Shown here one piece after another: positions 55,901 to 64,000 of a stretch of 64,000 bases of DNA. The notes under the pieces were generated by a model. That model had not been told where the DNA came from. It worked only from the letters and a program-made list of their open reading frames with translations, and searched no databases. This stretch comes from DVED01 sp963838375. Lineage in GTDB: Bacteria > Cyanobacteriota > Cyanobacteriia > Cyanobacteriales > Geitlerinemataceae. Each line of letters begins with the position of its first letter. Within the stretch, counting starts at the first letter, position 1. Location: assembly GCA_963838375.1 (NCBI GenBank), contig CAWIQY010000016.1:124001-188000 (forward strand). Reading direction: 5' to 3'. Made by a program: the position numbers and the translations under genes.

Positions 55901-56228
55901 CTACTCCAGGATATACTCTAATTTTGGAGTCTGTCATACCCATTGCCATCGCTTCTGTCGCCAGTTTGCCAACCGCCACACCAACGCGCTTGGCAGCATA
56001 CCCGATGCTGATGAGCCGAGTGCTTTGTGTCTGGGGATTCTAGATAATATCTATCGGTACGGTCTGGGCGCACGCTTTTTGGTGTGCGCCGCGATCGACT
56101 AGGGGTGGGTTTTTGGGAATCTGTCCCAGAACTGGGTGAGGATTGTCAATCTTGGACAGCGAATGCGCGCGCCCCATTACCGATGACCCGCCCTCACCGA
56201 AAAATACCTTAACCCGTACTGACGTTAT

Positions 56229-57494
56229 TTAAAAAGCATTGTCTGGCAAAGCCCCCGTCTGTACCCCGGAAGTCAGAGTCTGACCGTTGCGCCGAATTTC
56301 CAGTTGCAACTCGGTGCCGACGCGGACTTGACTGACGGCTTGTTGCACTTCATCAGCATTGCTGACGACTTTACCATCGATTTTTTGAATCGTATCGCCG
56401 GGACGCAACCGCGCGATCGCTGCCGGAGAATTGGGAACCACTTCAACAACGAGCACGCCGCGATCTTCGAGAACTCTTAAACCGGATTCGCGATTGAAGT
56501 TCTCCTTGACTTCCGGCGTCAGGTCGGTCATCTTAATTCCCAAATACGAGTGTTCGACTTTGCCTTGTGCGACTAACTGGTCGGCAATCTGTTTGACGGT
56601 CTCGATGGGGATGGCAAAGCCCAATCCTTGTGCGCCTTGAACGATCGCTGTATTCATGGCGATCGCATCGCCGTTTTGGTTCAGCAGCGGTCCGCCGGAA
56701 TTTCCGGGATTGATGGCAGCATCGGTTTGGATGAATTCCACTCGCTTATCAGGAACACCAGCTTGACGACTCGATCGCCCCGTGGCGCTGATAATCCCCG
56801 TGGTGACGGTGTTGTCCAACCCCAGCGGATTGCCGATGGCGATCGCCCATTCCCCCGGTTGCAAATCCTTGGAGTTACCCAGCGTCACGGTTGGTAAACC
56901 CCGGGCATCGATTTGTACCACCGCCACATCTGTCACAGTATCGCGACCGACCACGCGACCGGGAAAACTGCGACCATCTTTCAGGGTGACGGTAACGGTC
57001 TCAACTCCCTCGACTACATGGGCATTGGTGGCAATTCGACCCGTTGCGGTGAGGATGAAGCCAGAACCCATGCCCGTTTGAGTCTTTTTCTCGGGTTCGA
57101 CGGGAACAGAGTCTTCGGAGAAAGGCTGTCCGAAATATCGGCGCGGATTGTTGAAATCTTCGGATCTGGATCGACTCAGTGCCCGTTGCGTATCGATGCG
57201 GACGACCGCAGGTCCTACACGATCGACCACCTCTGTGACAAAATTGGACGGCACGAGGCGATCGGAGTTTGACTTCGGACTGTCTTCCGATGCCGCAGCC
57301 ACTTGGATCTCGGGTTGGGAGGGGGAGGCTGTGGGTAATGCGGCAAGGCGGCTGCATCCGGCAACCCCGACTAATAACAGCCAAAGAGAGGTGGCGATGC
57401 GTTGTCCGTGTCGAGGCGAGTTGGGCGTTGCGGACGCGACGCGGTACAAGGACTTCGATCGTCGATCGGTTTGGTTGGATACTGGGTTTGGCAT
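56229..57494 (-). CDS. HtrA/Deg-type serine protease with PDZ domain
   Basis: A 421-residue trypsin-like protease of the HhoA/HhoB/HtrA group, which degrades or refolds damaged proteins in the periplasm. N-terminal membrane segment with a lipobox-like end (LLLVGVAGC, so possibly a lipoprotein), protease domain with His in TNAHVVEG, Asp in DVAVVQI and Ser in NPGNSGGPLL, then one PDZ domain (YLGIKMTDL through LQLEIRRNG). The ATG at 57494 with AGGTGA five bases upstream is better placed than the GTG at 57503. Confidence 0.93.
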   Translation of the reverse strand: MPNPVSNQTDRRSKSLYRVASATPNSPRHGQRIATSLWLLLVGVAGCSRLAALPTASPSQPEIQVAAASEDSPKSNSDRLVPSNFVTEVVDRVGPAVVRIDTQRALSRSRSEDFNNPRRYFGQPFSEDSVPVEPEKKTQTGMGSGFILTATGRIATNAHVVEGVETVTVTLKDGRSFPGRVVGRDTVTDVAVVQIDARGLPTVTLGNSKDLQPGEWAIAIGNPLGLDNTVTTGIISATGRSSRQAGVPDKRVEFIQTDAAINPGNSGGPLLNQNGDAIAMNTAIVQGAQGLGFAIPIETVKQIADQLVAQGKVEHSYLGIKMTDLTPEVKENFNRESGLRVLEDRGVLVVEVVPNSPAAIARLRPGDTIQKIDGKVVSNADEVQQAVSQVRVGTELQLEIRRNGQTLTSGVQTGALPDNAF

Positions 57495-57679
57495 GGTTGT
57501 CACCTGTTACAAAATCTAAAAAATTTACCCCATGCACCTTGAAGCTTCCCGGAAAAGACCTCCTCCTTAGTTTCTATTTTCAAGACGATCGAGTTGGATT
57601 CCGGACGATCGTCTAGTCCCGCCAGAAGATCGATCTCCACTTCTTCGCCCCACCGGTCAACTCTTCCCGCAGTCTGTTC

Positions 57680-57727
57680 AACCCACACAAATGAGTTTTT
57701 CTCCTGTAGTCGCGGTTTCAACCGCCC
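57680..57727. repeat. Dispersed intergenic repeat, copy 3
   Basis: AACCCACACAAATGAGTTTTT, CTCCTGTAGTCGCGGTTTCAA, CCGCCC. More diverged in the hairpin part than copies 1 and 2, but the CTGTAG-CGGTTTC-CCGCCC half is clear. Confidence 0.55.
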
Positions 57728-57927
57728 AATCCCTATCTTGTTCCTAAAAAAGGGGATAACCGACTTGATTTCCCGTTGTGAGGTGTTACATCAAGATGAT
57801 GTCAGCAATTCTTGAAGTTATCGTAAACGTTTCTTAAAGTCGATCGCTTAGATACCTCATTTGTAAATTTCCGAAGTTAAGGTGGGAACAGAAGCGGATA
57901 TCAGTTGGGTTGACTCCCGCTCGATCG

Positions 57928-57971
57928 CCCCTGTATCTTCTCCGAGTTAGGAGGATACAGGGGAATTTTTT
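57928..57971 (+). terminator. Strong intrinsic terminator without an upstream gene
   Basis: A 10-bp stem CCCCTGTATC (57928-57937) / GATACAGGGG (57954-57963), extended by an inner TCTCC/GGAG pairing, followed by AA and T6 (57966-57971). The nearest plus-strand gene begins only at 58171, so it must end an unannotated transcript or protect the DUF928 gene from readthrough. Confidence 0.75.
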
Positions 57972-58170
57972 GCGATCGAACGTCCTCACTAGAAACCGTA
58001 AATAGGTGGATGAACAAAAGCTTGGCTACATTGATATTTGTCAACTAGCTCCGGTCTTCACCAGAAGATGAGTTGAAACATTGAGTATTATAAAAAAATA
58101 GAGACCGTATCGGGATCTTCAGTCGATCGAAAACCATTATTCATTCTTTAGAAACGGGACAGGGACAATT

Positions 58171-58956
58171 TTGCGACATCTACTGACTTTGATGACTGTC
58201 ATCTTTTGTCTGGAACTCGGTTTGACTCCCACTCGGCTATCATCAGTCAAAGCCGAAGTCGTATCGAGCAGCTCTAATCCCGTTCAATCTACAACACCTA
58301 TCATTCGATTCATGCCACCCGAAGACGATGGAGATCCCCTGGATACAGCTTCTGGTGGAACTCGCGGTCATTGTCCCCAAACGCCTTCGACAACTACCCA
58401 GGAAATGGCAGCATTAATTCCCGAAACGAATCGCGGATTAACTCTCAAAAGCCATCCAACTTTCTTTTTTTATGTGCCTCCCACCTCTACCCCAGCTCTC
58501 TTATTTACCCTAAAAGACGAAAACGATAGCATTCACTACCAAAAGGTCGTGCCGCTCTCGGAAACTCAGGGTATTGTGAGTATCGATTTGCCGATGGACG
58601 AATTACCTTTAGAAATCGATAAAACCTATCAGTGGTTTGCCATCGCCCTTTGCCAGTACGATGAAAATCAACCGAATTCTGACTCCGAATTCCTCTATTC
58701 CCTCAACAATCCTTGGGTGCAAGGGTGGGTGCGGCGAGTTGAACCAAGTCCCCATCTAAACCTTCCCCCAGAGAGAGAAGCCTCTCTAGAACTGGCTGCG
58801 GTATATGCCGACAATGGAATTTGGTTCGATACTCTGGCAATTCTGGCTGAACTCCGGCACGATCGACCCCAAAACTCAACTCTAGCCAGAGAATGGGAAA
58901 CGCTGCTAAACTCGATTGGGCTCGAAGCAATTTCCTCCCAACCCCTTGTCGATTAA
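58171..58956 (+). CDS. Secreted DUF928 protein
   Basis: A 261-residue protein starting with TTG at 58171 (AGGGACA ribosome site) and a signal peptide (LLTLMTVIFCLELGL, cleavage near VKA). A single SGGTRGHCP motif at about residues 66-74 precedes the DUF928 domain (HPTFFFYVPPTS, then GWVRRVEPSP and a helical end with GIWFDTLAILAEL). It is a shorter paralogue of the repeat-bearing protein at 27763-28851. It is convergent with the stomatin gene, with only seven bases between the stops. Confidence 0.8.
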   Translation: MRHLLTLMTVIFCLELGLTPTRLSSVKAEVVSSSSNPVQSTTPIIRFMPPEDDGDPLDTASGGTRGHCPQTPSTTTQEMAALIPETNRGLTLKSHPTFFFYVPPTSTPALLFTLKDENDSIHYQKVVPLSETQGIVSIDLPMDELPLEIDKTYQWFAIALCQYDENQPNSDSEFLYSLNNPWVQGWVRRVEPSPHLNLPPEREASLELAAVYADNGIWFDTLAILAELRHDRPQNSTLAREWETLLNSIGLEAISSQPLVD

Positions 58957-58963
58957 GCTAGAC

Positions 58964-59956
58964 CTAAGTCCCAAAGTCGCTAGGTTCGAGACCTTCGGCA
59001 GAAGCGGAAGAAGACTCAGAAACGATCGATCGCATTCCTTCCAATGTCGCTGGAATCGTCCGCGGGTCCATAAACATCACTTTGGCGCTGTTACTAGTAC
59101 CGATTTCTAAGCCCATATTCATATACTGTTGGGCGAGGAGATACTGGAGGGCTTCTGCGGTTTTGGGATTGGCTTTCAAGGTTTTTGTGATGATTTGCAA
59201 GCCTTCGGACGTGGCTTGCGCTTTCAGAACCTGTTCTTGGCGTTGGGCTTCCGCTTTGAGGACGATCGCCTGTTTTTCCGCTTCTGCTTTCAAAATTGCG
59301 GCTTTCTGGCTGGATTCGGCTTGGAGAACTTGCGCTTCGGCTTTACCTCGGGCGCTGTTAACCGCTGACTCTCGTTCCCCTTCCGAGGTGAGAATGACCG
59401 CCCGCTTGCGCCGTTCTGCCGACATCTGCAACTCCATCGCTTCTTGCACGGTTTTGGACGGCATGATATCTCGCAGTTCCACCCGTGTCACTTTCACTCC
59501 CCAAGGATCGGTGGCAATGTCCAATTCTCGCAATAAGGTTTCGTTGACTTCTGTGCGGGCGGTAAAGGTTCGATCGAGTTCGAGTTGTCCCATTTCCGAT
59601 CGAATCTGCGTCAAAACCAAGTTTTGCATGGCTTGCCGCAGGTTTTCCACTTTGTAATAGGCTTTTTCCATATCCATAATTCGCCAGTACACTACGGCAT
59701 CCACAGTAATGGTGACGTTATCGCGAGTGATACAGGCTTGAGGCGGAACATCTAATACTTTTTCCCGAATGGTTTCTTGATACACCACTCGATCGAGAAA
59801 AGGCACAATGAAATTTAAGCCCGGTTCTAGTTTTCTACCGTTATATTTCCCTAATTTTTCAACTAATGCTTCATTTCCTTGGTTGATCACTTTTACAGAT
59901 CCAGCCAGACCCGATCCACCAAAGACTAAAATGAATATCCACAATAAGTATTGCAC
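58964..59956 (-). CDS. SPFH/Band 7 protein (stomatin/paraslipin)
   Basis: A 330-residue membrane-scaffold protein. One N-terminal membrane segment (residues 2-20), SPFH domain (VKVINQGNEALVEKLGKYNG through MELQMSAERRKR), then an Ala/Glu/Lys-rich coiled coil (about 195-260) and a C-terminal tail. SPFH proteins form large rings in membranes and modulate proteases and channels. The NfeD gene lies 85 bases upstream on the same strand, the classical pair. Confidence 0.93.
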   Translation of the reverse strand: MQYLLWIFILVFGGSGLAGSVKVINQGNEALVEKLGKYNGRKLEPGLNFIVPFLDRVVYQETIREKVLDVPPQACITRDNVTITVDAVVYWRIMDMEKAYYKVENLRQAMQNLVLTQIRSEMGQLELDRTFTARTEVNETLLRELDIATDPWGVKVTRVELRDIMPSKTVQEAMELQMSAERRKRAVILTSEGERESAVNSARGKAEAQVLQAESSQKAAILKAEAEKQAIVLKAEAQRQEQVLKAQATSEGLQIITKTLKANPKTAEALQYLLAQQYMNMGLEIGTSNSAKVMFMDPRTIPATLEGMRSIVSESSSASAEGLEPSDFGT

Positions 59957-60041
59957 GAGACATCTCCTTTAAGTTTTTTAACCGTAAAAAATCAGCCCGA
60001 TTGATTCATGACGTTCGATGTACAATAAAGGCTAATCTAGT

Positions 60042-60500
60042 CTATGAGATCGTGTCGGGAATGATAATTAAAGTATTGCCTTCTCGACCGACGACCAAGA
60101 CTTTTCGATCGGGCAAAATCGGTAGATCGCTTTCACAACGAGCTTGCCAAGAATTGCCTTCAAAAATGACTCGACCGGTTTGTCCGGGGGCGATTTCCGT
60201 GAGAGTTCGGGCTTCGGTAGAATCTCTAATAGCATAGTTCGATCTCTTGGGAATTAATCTGCGCGTTACAAATACTAAAATTAGAGAAAATACCATCCAC
60301 AGCAAAACTTGCAAACCGAAATGGGGAAGACTAGTGGCAATTAACGCGACCAGAAACGCACTGATGCCCATTGCCATTTCGACAAATGCAGTGGGAGTAA
60401 TGAACTCTAAAGTACACAAAATTGCTCCGGCAATCAACCAGAGAAATGCTGGATTCATTTGATAAAGCAGAGAGGATACTGCGAGAACTAACATTGGCAC
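60042..60500 (-). CDS. NfeD-like membrane protein
   Basis: A 152-residue protein with about three membrane helices in the first 80 residues and a C-terminal OB-fold of the NfeD type (GQTGRVIFEGNSWQARCES, then KVLVVGREGNTLIII). It is the usual partner of stomatin-like proteins and the two form an operon here. The start may be GTG at 60500 or ATG at 60494. Confidence 0.88.
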   Translation of the reverse strand: MPMLVLAVSSLLYQMNPAFLWLIAGAILCTLEFITPTAFVEMAMGISAFLVALIATSLPHFGLQVLLWMVFSLILVFVTRRLIPKRSNYAIRDSTEARTLTEIAPGQTGRVIFEGNSWQARCESDLPILPDRKVLVVGREGNTLIIIPDTIS

Positions 60501-60924
60501 AGATGAAACGCTCGTATCAGTTTCTCAGAATGTCGATCGATGAATTTGCCAGAAATGACGCGATCGAAAAGACAGGACAGGAACGATCGATTGAACTGTC
60601 AGATTTGACAACTGCTGGAACTCTAAATCAAAAAAACGTCAAATCAAAAGCTCTCAAATGTAAACTTTTGTAAATAAAAAGCGATCGCATCCCCAATGAG
60701 GTTTTCCGATTTTTTAATTTCTATTGTAGCCGATACCTGAGAAAGCGACAAATCCCAATTTCTTGCGTGGAACGGCATGGAACAGTCATCGTAGCTGTGA
60801 GAACAAATTGTTGCAGGCAATCGCGCATTGACCCGACAATCTCATACATGAACCCATAAAGTTTATGCCAATGCGCGGGTTTGAATCTCGTCTGTGACTC
60901 AAAGAAAACCGCCAATGGCAACAA
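60501..60924. other. Intergenic region, 424 bases
   Basis: No supported gene. The short plus-strand frame at 60422-60673 is largely antisense to the NfeD gene and lacks coding character. It must contain the NfeD promoter. Confidence 0.3.
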
Positions 60925-61782
60925 TTAACCTTTGCGCCAAAAAACCCCCGTCCAATCAATTTGTGTCATCGGTTCGGTAATATTGCGACTGGCACGAAAC
61001 TCATCCACCGCTTGCCGACAAGGTTCAAACGCATAATAGTCATCGACAATGATAAACCCCCCTGAAGAAACTTTGTCGTACAAAGGATTTAGCGCATCTA
61101 AAGTAGACTTGTATAAATCGCCATCAAGTCGCAGCAGTGCTAACCGATCTATCGGTGCATTGGGTAATGTATCTTCAAACCAACCTTTAAGAAACTTAAC
61201 TCGATCGTCGAAAAGATTGTACGAGCGAAAATTGTCTTGAACAGCTTCTAAGCTGATAGCCAGAAAAGGGAATTTTGATTTAGATAAATCGTATTTCTGG
61301 TCTTGAGATATTTGGGGTACTGGCAATCCTTCAAAAGAGTCAGCTACCCAAACACAGCGCTGAGTATCTTCCTCATAAACTTTTAGCAAGCCTCGCATAA
61401 AAATTGTAGCACCTCCTTGCCAAACCCCTGTTTCTATAAAGTCTCCAGGTATCTTTTCTTGGAAAATTCTTTCCGCACACAATTGGATATTGTCCATGCG
61501 CTTAAGCCCGATCATGGAGTGAGCGAATTTTGTTAATTCTCCATTACCCAACATTTGTCCGACGTGCCTGAGAGATACAAGTTCTTCATAATTTTGCATG
61601 CGATATCGAAGATCTCTCAATAGAAATGGATCTACTGGCTGAGCTCGATCTAAATTTTGTAGCAAATATATCAGTCGTAGTTCATTATCAAAGTAAATTA
61701 GATTGAGAAGCGATCGCTTCAGGATATCTAGATACATCGTACCTAGTGTATTGGTTTCAGGAGATGTTTCCGGATGAGTCAT
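60925..61782 (-). CDS. TylF/MycF-family O-methyltransferase
   Basis: A 285-residue SAM-dependent methyltransferase of the macrocin O-methyltransferase family: SMIGLKRMDNIQLCAERI, the SAM loop FIETGVWQGGATIFMRG, VWVADSFEGLP, and the metal-binding LLRLDGDLYKSTLDAL, IIVDDYYAF. In tylosin and mycinamicin synthesis the family methylates sugar hydroxyls; in cyanobacteria it is usually linked to surface polysaccharide or secondary metabolites. It sits 58 bases downstream of crtH on the same strand, separated by a heptamer repeat. Confidence 0.88.
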   Translation of the reverse strand: MTHPETSPETNTLGTMYLDILKRSLLNLIYFDNELRLIYLLQNLDRAQPVDPFLLRDLRYRMQNYEELVSLRHVGQMLGNGELTKFAHSMIGLKRMDNIQLCAERIFQEKIPGDFIETGVWQGGATIFMRGLLKVYEEDTQRCVWVADSFEGLPVPQISQDQKYDLSKSKFPFLAISLEAVQDNFRSYNLFDDRVKFLKGWFEDTLPNAPIDRLALLRLDGDLYKSTLDALNPLYDKVSSGGFIIVDDYYAFEPCRQAVDEFRASRNITEPMTQIDWTGVFWRKG

Positions 61783-61813
61783 TATCGGAGTTTCTGAATT
61801 CGATTCGGGTTTA

Positions 61814-61838
61814 TATCAACTATCAACTATCAACTATT
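61814..61838. repeat. Heptamer STRR array (TATCAAC)
   Basis: Three perfect seven-base units plus TATT lie between crtH and the methyltransferase gene; the same unit occurs at 48786-48813. Confidence 0.8.
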
Positions 61839-61840
61839 GC

Positions 61841-63379
61841 TTATAACCCCAAATCCACAGCAATGCGATGGGCGCAGGCAAACCCGGAAAAGGCTACAGC
61901 ATTCAGACCTTGTCCTGGAAATGTACTATCGCCAACACAGTATAATCCTGGAATTGAAGTCCGATTAAACGGCATTCCCAACAACCCCATTAACTTGCGC
62001 TGGGGAATCGGTCCGTAGGTTCCATCTTCGCGTCCCAAAAATCGGCGATGGGTGCGGGGGGTTCCCACTTCCATGTAATCTAATCCTGCATCCAAACCGG
62101 GAAAAATGGTCTCAAGTCGATCGATGATTTTCCAAGCTGCTTCTTCTTTTTTGGCTTCGTACTCTGATGGCGAAAGCTTTTCCCACTCATCAATAATGTG
62201 AGGGGTAAAAGTATGAATGATATGATAGCCTTCCGGGGCGAGATCGGGATCGAGAAGGGTAGGAATGGAAACAAAAATGGTTCCCGAAGGATCTTCCATT
62301 TTTTCCCAATTTTCCAAAACGATATGGTGGCAAGCCGTTTCTGAGGGCAATACCGACGCTTCGACGCCCAAATGCAAGCTGAGGAAACTGGGGGATTTTT
62401 GGTAACGCTGCTGCCATCGCTTTTCAGAAGGCGGCATTTTCTCCTCGGGTAGCAGTTTGGCGAAGGTATCCCAGCGTGTCATATTGGAAACCACCCGTTT
62501 GGCGCGGTATTCTTCCCCTGAAATGAGTTTCACGCCCACTGCCCGTCCATTTTCCAGGATAATTTCTTTAACTTTGGTTTTGTAGCGAATTTCGCTGCCT
62601 GCCTTTTCTAATCCTTCGACTAATTTTTGGGCAATTTGTCCGACACCGCCTTTAGGGTAATTGATGCCGCCGTAGTGACGATCGCTAAACACCATCCCGG
62701 CGTTGATCATCGGTGTCTTATCCGCCGGAACCACCGACCAACAGTAGCATTCGATATCGATAAATTTCAACAGTTCGGGATCTTTAATGTATTTGCGAGC
62801 AATATCTCCGGCGTTGAGGGGGAGGTATTTCACCAATCCCAGACAAGCGAAGGGATGCTGAAAAAAGACCCGCATCAAGTAGCCGAGTTCCTCCAGAGAC
62901 AGCAACTCCATGGCGTTGAGGCAATTAAAGACCGCCCAGCATTCATCGTAAAATTTGCGGATACCCTCCCGTTCGTGGGGAAAACGATCGCCTAGTTCTT
63001 GCAAGAAATTCTCATAACTGCGATGGACTTCCACTTCCAGATTATTCGGTAAATGGTAGTGGATCTGCACCGGATCGGGAATGGTTTCCAGGCGAACGTT
63101 TACGGCGGCTAAGGCGCGAGTCAATAAATTGGTTGTGCCTTTATCCCCAAACCCAAAAATCATGGATGCGCCGACATCAAAATGATAACCCGATCGATCG
63201 AAGTATCCCGCACTCCCGCCGGGAATCACGTAGCTTTCCAACACCAGCACTTTTGCCCCTTTACTGGCTAGCTGGGTGGCTGTCACCAGTCCGCCAATAC
63301 CAGACCCGATAACGATCGTGTCGTACAGCGTTGGAGACGCAAAAGATGAAGCGGCGGGGGGGGTAGAAGTTGAAGTCAT
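61841..63379 (-). CDS. crtH: Carotenoid isomerase CrtH (CrtISO)
   Basis: A 512-residue FAD enzyme that isomerises poly-cis lycopene to all-trans lycopene, a step of cyanobacterial and plant carotenoid synthesis. FAD site IVIGSGIGGLVTATQLA with LVLESYVIPGGSAG, then FDVGASMIFGFG, NYPKGGVGQIAQKL, and the C-terminal FAD segment GLYCVGDSTFPGQGLNAVAF. Length and ends are normal for CrtH; phytoene desaturase-type relatives are less likely given the GGSAGYF and FPGQGLNAV sequences. Confidence 0.93.
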   Translation of the reverse strand: MTSTSTPPAASSFASPTLYDTIVIGSGIGGLVTATQLASKGAKVLVLESYVIPGGSAGYFDRSGYHFDVGASMIFGFGDKGTTNLLTRALAAVNVRLETIPDPVQIHYHLPNNLEVEVHRSYENFLQELGDRFPHEREGIRKFYDECWAVFNCLNAMELLSLEELGYLMRVFFQHPFACLGLVKYLPLNAGDIARKYIKDPELLKFIDIECYCWSVVPADKTPMINAGMVFSDRHYGGINYPKGGVGQIAQKLVEGLEKAGSEIRYKTKVKEIILENGRAVGVKLISGEEYRAKRVVSNMTRWDTFAKLLPEEKMPPSEKRWQQRYQKSPSFLSLHLGVEASVLPSETACHHIVLENWEKMEDPSGTIFVSIPTLLDPDLAPEGYHIIHTFTPHIIDEWEKLSPSEYEAKKEEAAWKIIDRLETIFPGLDAGLDYMEVGTPRTHRRFLGREDGTYGPIPQRKLMGLLGMPFNRTSIPGLYCVGDSTFPGQGLNAVAFSGFACAHRIAVDLGL

Positions 63380-63728
63380 TGGTGGCTTGGAATGAGACGG
63401 ATGCGAACAGTACCGTTCATTACTTTAACTGCTGTTGCGTCTAAAGAAAATACGGAGCCTGTCTACCCGAGACCGACTCCGCCTGCACGCCCTCCAAAAC
63501 TGTCCAGGAGAACACTGCATATTTTTGAGAGGAGAACACTGAAAATTACTATACCTTTGTTGATATAGAATGTCAATACTAATAAAAATATTTTTCAATT
63601 ATTCTGAGCTGGGGGGCGGTTGGAGGGCTAGGCTGAGAAAGTGGGAAAATAAAGGAAGAGTCCACCATCAACGCGGGAATGGTGCGTTTCGTGTCGGTGG
63701 CACACCCTACTGAACTGCCTTTTGCTAT
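63380..63728. promoter_or_regulatory. Divergent control region between crtH and purU
   Basis: About 350 bases without a gene. It contains the 12-bp direct repeat AGGAGAACACTG at 63506-63517 and 63530-63541 (24 bases apart), a candidate regulator site between two divergent genes. Confidence 0.4.
63506..63541. repeat. Pair of 12-bp direct repeats upstream of crtH
   Basis: AGGAGAACACTG occurs twice with a 24-base period, close to whole helical turns, about 130-160 bases upstream of the crtH start and 190-220 upstream of purU. Confidence 0.6.
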
Positions 63729-64000
63729 ATGAGTAGTCCCACAGCAACCCTGCTAATTTCCTGTCCTGACCAACGGGGACTTGTCGCTAAAATCGCCAAC
63801 TTCATTTACTCCAACGGCGGCAATATCGTCCATGCCGACCAGCATACTGATTTCGTCCAAGGGTTGTTTCTCAGCCGCGTTGAGTGGCAATTGGAGGGGT
63901 TCAACTTGCGCCGCGAGATTATTGCCCCCGCTTTCGAGGCGATTGCCAGACCCTTGAATGCCAACTGGGAAGTACACTTTTCCGACGACATTCCCCGGAT
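63729..64000 (+). CDS. purU: Formyltetrahydrofolate deformylase PurU, 5' part only
   Basis: The frame from ATG at 63729 stays open to the window end (90 codons). It starts with an ACT domain, MSSPTATLLISCPDQRGLVA, KIANFIYSNGGNIVHADQHT, and reads FLSRVEWQLEGF, typical of PurU, which releases formate from 10-formyltetrahydrofolate to balance one-carbon pools. The catalytic formyltransferase-like domain lies beyond the window. Confidence 0.9.
   Translation, partial: MSSPTATLLISCPDQRGLVAKIANFIYSNGGNIVHADQHTDFVQGLFLSRVEWQLEGFNLRREIIAPAFEAIARPLNANWEVHFSDDIPR

Larger units (their letters stand above)
57504..58170. other. Intergenic region between htrA and a DUF928 gene
   Basis: About 670 bases with no gene. 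It holds dispersed repeat copy 3 (57680-57727) and an orphan terminator at 57928-57971. The stretch 57800-57927 could be a short plus-strand RNA ending at that terminator. Confidence 0.4.

Noticed and set aside
1..64000. tRNA and rRNA genes
   Set aside because: No TPsiC-arm-like sequence with matching acceptor stem or rRNA segment was recognised by eye; a covariance-model scan would be decisive.

Overview
This is a chromosomal stretch of a cyanobacterium, probably a filamentous gliding one. The evidence is direct: a crtH-type carotenoid isomerase, SLH-domain OprB-like porins of the SomA/iron-uptake type, cyanobacterial families (HmpF, DUF2854, DUF2973, DUF2605, DUF928), very frequent GCGATCGC/CGATCG octamer-like sites, and heptameric short tandem repeats (AACTATC). 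No rRNA or tRNA was recognised, and no CRISPR array.

Layout. 0.2-3.3 kb: an adenosine-deaminase-like hydrolase, tilS (apparently frameshifted) and an unrecognised protein. 3.5-16.5 kb: the pilus-motility protein gene hmpF, divergent from a complete chemosensory operon (PatA-type regulator, CheY, CheW, large MCP, very large hybrid CheA) of the Hmp/Pix/Pil type that controls type IV pilus motility. 16.5-23.2 kb: ribD and housekeeping or conserved hypothetical genes, an OmpR-type regulator, an O-methyltransferase and a plasmid-type rolling-circle Rep gene. 23.2-24.5 kb: a TnpB-only IS200/IS605-type element. 24.8-30.9 kb: an accessory membrane/secretion cluster (TPR-CHAT caspase-like protein, secreted DUF928 protein with six internal repeats, ion-channel-like protein, a DUF421-like mini-protein, a CPBP intramembrane protease). 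31-36.3 kb: two tandem related porins (one badly frameshifted) and a futC-like iron ABC ATPase. 36.5-40 kb: a small membrane protein, lipoamide dehydrogenase, a small two-gene unit whose first gene has an in-frame amber codon, and a Bax-inhibitor-1 family protein. 40.4-44.4 kb: a second hybrid CheA with its CheB. 44.8-53.5 kb: a putative HExxH metallopeptidase, a second secreted CHAT protein that has lost its catalytic residues, a class V aminotransferase, two unrecognised cyanobacterial proteins and a sugar-type ABC ATPase. 53.6-64 kb: a fatty-acyl-AMP ligase, a degenerate remnant, an HtrA protease, a second DUF928 gene, an NfeD-stomatin pair, a TylF-type methyltransferase, crtH and the start of purU running off the window.

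How parts work together. HmpF plus the five-gene chemosensory operon form one functional unit for phototaxis/gliding; the second CheA/CheB pair may feed into it or into another output. CHAT and DUF928 proteins occur twice each in the window, all with signal peptides or N-terminal anchors, which points to an extracytoplasmic protease-like system of unknown function.

Caution: at least six single-base frame disruptions are inferred in four otherwise well-conserved genes (tilS, the PatA-type regulator, both porins). This is more easily explained by residual sequence errors than by gene decay, but the sequence alone cannot decide it.
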